From positions 434,001 through 498,000 of the forward strand of contig NZ_JAAKYZ010000001.1 of the NCBI RefSeq assembly GCF_015229955.1: a stretch of DNA of 64,000 nt, given 5' to 3'. The position numbers were made by a program, and so were the translations under genes. This DNA comes from Campylobacter concisus. Its GTDB lineage: Bacteria > Campylobacterota > Campylobacteria > Campylobacterales > Campylobacteraceae. This document shows, piece by piece, positions 62,632 to 64,000 of the stretch (positions are counted from its first letter, which is position 1; each line of letters begins with the position of its first letter). The notes under the pieces were generated by a model. It was not told the origin of the DNA and made no database searches. It saw nothing but the letters and a program-made list of their open reading frames with translations.

Positions 62632-63834
62632 ATGTTTTATTTTTTGCTCGGTATTTACTTTTTTTACGTTGCCGCAAAGGCGTGGCTGGCGATTTTGCAG
62701 ATAGGCTTTATCCGCGCTGAGGCTAAAAAGCCTGCCGTCGTTTTATCGCAGAGCGAATACGAAACTGCCGTCGCCGCAGCGATAAGCAATCAAAAATTCG
62801 AGCTAATTAGCCTTCTCTATCACGCCGCGATATTTATGATGTGGGCTTGCTGGGGGCTTGGTGCGATATCGGGGCATGCCTATAAAACGGGAGATATAGG
62901 CGACAACGTCTTTATGGTTATGGTATTTTTGCTCGTTTCGTCGCTGCTAGAACTGCCGCTAAATATCTACGAAACCTTCGTCAAAGATAAAAAGCTCGGC
63001 TTTTCAAACGTAACGCCTAAAATTTTCGCGCTAGATCTGCTTAAAACGCTCGCGCTAACGCTGGTTTTTGGCACGCTATTTGTGTGGCTAGTACTGCTTT
63101 GCATTAGATTTTTGGGCGATTTTTGGTGGTTTTGGGCGTTTTTGCTTAGCTTCTCGGTCGCGCTCGTGATAAATCTCATCTATCCGACGCTCATCGCGCC
63201 TATTTTTAACAAAATGCAGCCGCTGGAAGAGGGAGAGCTAAAAAGCCGTATAGAAGGGCTTTTAGCGCAGTGCGGGTTTAAAAGTAGCGGCGTTTTTACG
63301 ATAGACGCTAGCAAGCGCGACAACCGCTTAAACGCCTATTTCGGCGGCCTTGGCGTGACTAAACGCGTGGTGCTTTTCGACACGCTCGTTAAAAAACTAA
63401 GTTTAGAGGAGATAATCGCCGTTTTGGGGCATGAACTGGGGCATTTTAAGCACAAAGATATCCTAAAAATGATAGCTCTAAGCGCGGTTATGCTTTTTGC
63501 TATGTTTTTGATATTCGGCAATATCCCAGACGCGGCGTATCAAGCGCTTGGGCTTCATAGCGGAGGCGGCGGAACGATCGTGTTTTTGCTACTTTTTTCG
63601 CCGATTTTCGGATTTTTATTTTCGCCGGTGAGCTCGTATTTTAGCCGCGCGAACGAATTTGGCGCCGATAAATTCGTAGGCGAGGTTTCAAACAAAGCCG
63701 ACATGATAAGCGCGCTAAAAAAGCTAGGCAGCGAAAACAAGGCCTTCCCGAAGGCTCATCCGCTCTACGCGTTCGTCTATCATTCGCACCCAAGCCTCTT
63801 TGAGCGTATAAACGAGCTGGAAAATGAAAATTGA
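62632..63834 (+). CDS. Ste24/CAAX-type M48 membrane metalloprotease
   Basis: A 400-residue M48A-family zinc protease with several N-terminal helices, the zinc motif LGHELGHFKHKD near residue 267, and the third ligand in RANEFGADKF near residue 345. Such proteases act in membrane-protein quality control. Its DNA is richer in G+C than its neighbours: 60-base blocks at 63061 and 63661 hold 26 and 29 G+C, against 17 at 62341 in the transporter gene, and GCG, CGC and GCC codons are common. A weak TAGGGTGTAAAAAT precedes the ATG. It overlaps prmC by 11 nt. Confidence 0.92.
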   Translation: MFYFLLGIYFFYVAAKAWLAILQIGFIRAEAKKPAVVLSQSEYETAVAAAISNQKFELISLLYHAAIFMMWACWGLGAISGHAYKTGDIGDNVFMVMVFLLVSSLLELPLNIYETFVKDKKLGFSNVTPKIFALDLLKTLALTLVFGTLFVWLVLLCIRFLGDFWWFWAFLLSFSVALVINLIYPTLIAPIFNKMQPLEEGELKSRIEGLLAQCGFKSSGVFTIDASKRDNRLNAYFGGLGVTKRVVLFDTLVKKLSLEEIIAVLGHELGHFKHKDILKMIALSAVMLFAMFLIFGNIPDAAYQALGLHSGGGGTIVFLLLFSPIFGFLFSPVSSYFSRANEFGADKFVGEVSNKADMISALKKLGSENKAFPKAHPLYAFVYHSHPSLFERINELENEN

Positions 63835-64000
63835 AGAAGCTCTTAAAGAGGCTAGTTTAAGGCTAAGCTCACTTTGCCAAAATCCAAGCAGAGTGGCTAA
63901 AATTTTGCTTATGAACTATCTTGACGTGAGCATTGAATGGATATTTTTAAATCAAAAAAAAGAAGTTGATGAGAGCGGCTATTTTGCTCTAGTTAAAAGG
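63824..64000 (+). CDS. prmC: PrmC/HemK release-factor glutamine methyltransferase, N-terminal 59 residues
   Basis: The ATG at 63824 lies inside the end of the M48 gene, and the frame is open to the window edge. The 59 residues (MKIEEALKEASLRLSS..., with VAKILLMNYL and SGYFALVKR) fit the helical N-terminal domain of PrmC, which methylates the GGQ Gln of release factors. The catalytic NPPY motif is outside the window, so the call rests on the N-terminal pattern. Codon use is A/T rich, returning to the local norm. Confidence 0.7.
   Translation, partial: MKIEEALKEASLRLSSLCQNPSRVAKILLMNYLDVSIEWIFLNQKKEVDESGYFALVKR

Noticed and set aside
62632-63834. GC-rich M48 gene as assembly contamination
   Set aside because: It is joined without a break to both neighbours and its last codons overlap the prmC start, so it belongs to this chromosome.

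Overview
The window is a densely packed chromosomal segment from an epsilonproteobacterium (Campylobacterota), almost certainly a Campylobacter. Evidence: a major outer-membrane porin of the Campylobacter MOMP type, a fused CcsBA cytochrome c assembly protein, the block pepF/sspB-like/uvrD/truB/csrA/ispE/smpB next to sstT and metK, the block flgB-flgC-fliE-pbpB, separate but overlapping rpoB and rpoC (fused in Helicobacter and Wolinella), and a sigma-54 promoter of the epsilon type. C. concisus or a close relative is my best guess; that is inference from protein similarity and base composition, not a database result. No phage, insertion sequence, rRNA or CRISPR array is visible.

Layout. 1-16.8 kb (+): gene-expression core: tuf (5' end outside the window), rpmG, tRNA-Trp, secE, nusG, rplK, rplA, rplJ, rplL, rpoB, rpoC; a small DoxX-type membrane gene; then rpsL, rpsG, fusA and tRNA-Arg. 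Structured RNA lies before rplA and rplJ, and strong hairpins follow rplL, rpoC and fusA. 16.8-25.7 kb (+): a 414-nt AT-rich gap with a possible gene remnant, then mostly single-gene units: secreted rhodanese, Dps, an unknown protein behind a sigma-28-like promoter, a lipoprotein, the porin, a cytochrome c, CcsBA and two small membrane proteins. 25.8-37.6 kb (-): pbpB after fliE, flgC and flgB (behind a sigma-54 promoter), then a thioredoxin lipoprotein, smpB, ispE, csrA, truB, uvrD, an SspB-like protein, pepF and sstT. 37.7-55 kb: metK(+) and lnt(-) converge on a shared hairpin. lnt overlaps head-to-head with yajC, which opens an eleven-gene colinear run (yajC, secD, secF, a membrane protein, leuS, lptE, a GGDEF diguanylate cyclase, folC, mfd, an AAA ATPase, a MagIII-type glycosylase), followed by cysK-cysE. 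55-64 kb: ydcH-like, a K+ channel and rpmB (-); then an HDOD-like protein overlapping a STAS/STAS/CheX-like protein, rpe, a DnaQ-like exonuclease, an unknown protein, an NSS transporter, a GC-rich M48 protease, and the start of prmC (+).

How it fits together. Most of the window is housekeeping: translation, transcription, protein export and lipoprotein handling (SecDF-YajC, Lnt, LptE), DNA repair (Mfd, UvrD, MagIII) and cysteine and SAM synthesis. Motility is represented by the rod genes, CsrA, and the sigma-28-driven unknown. The less explained parts are the HDOD plus STAS/CheX module, the SspB-like protein near smpB, the sigma-28 unknown, and the compositionally foreign M48 gene.
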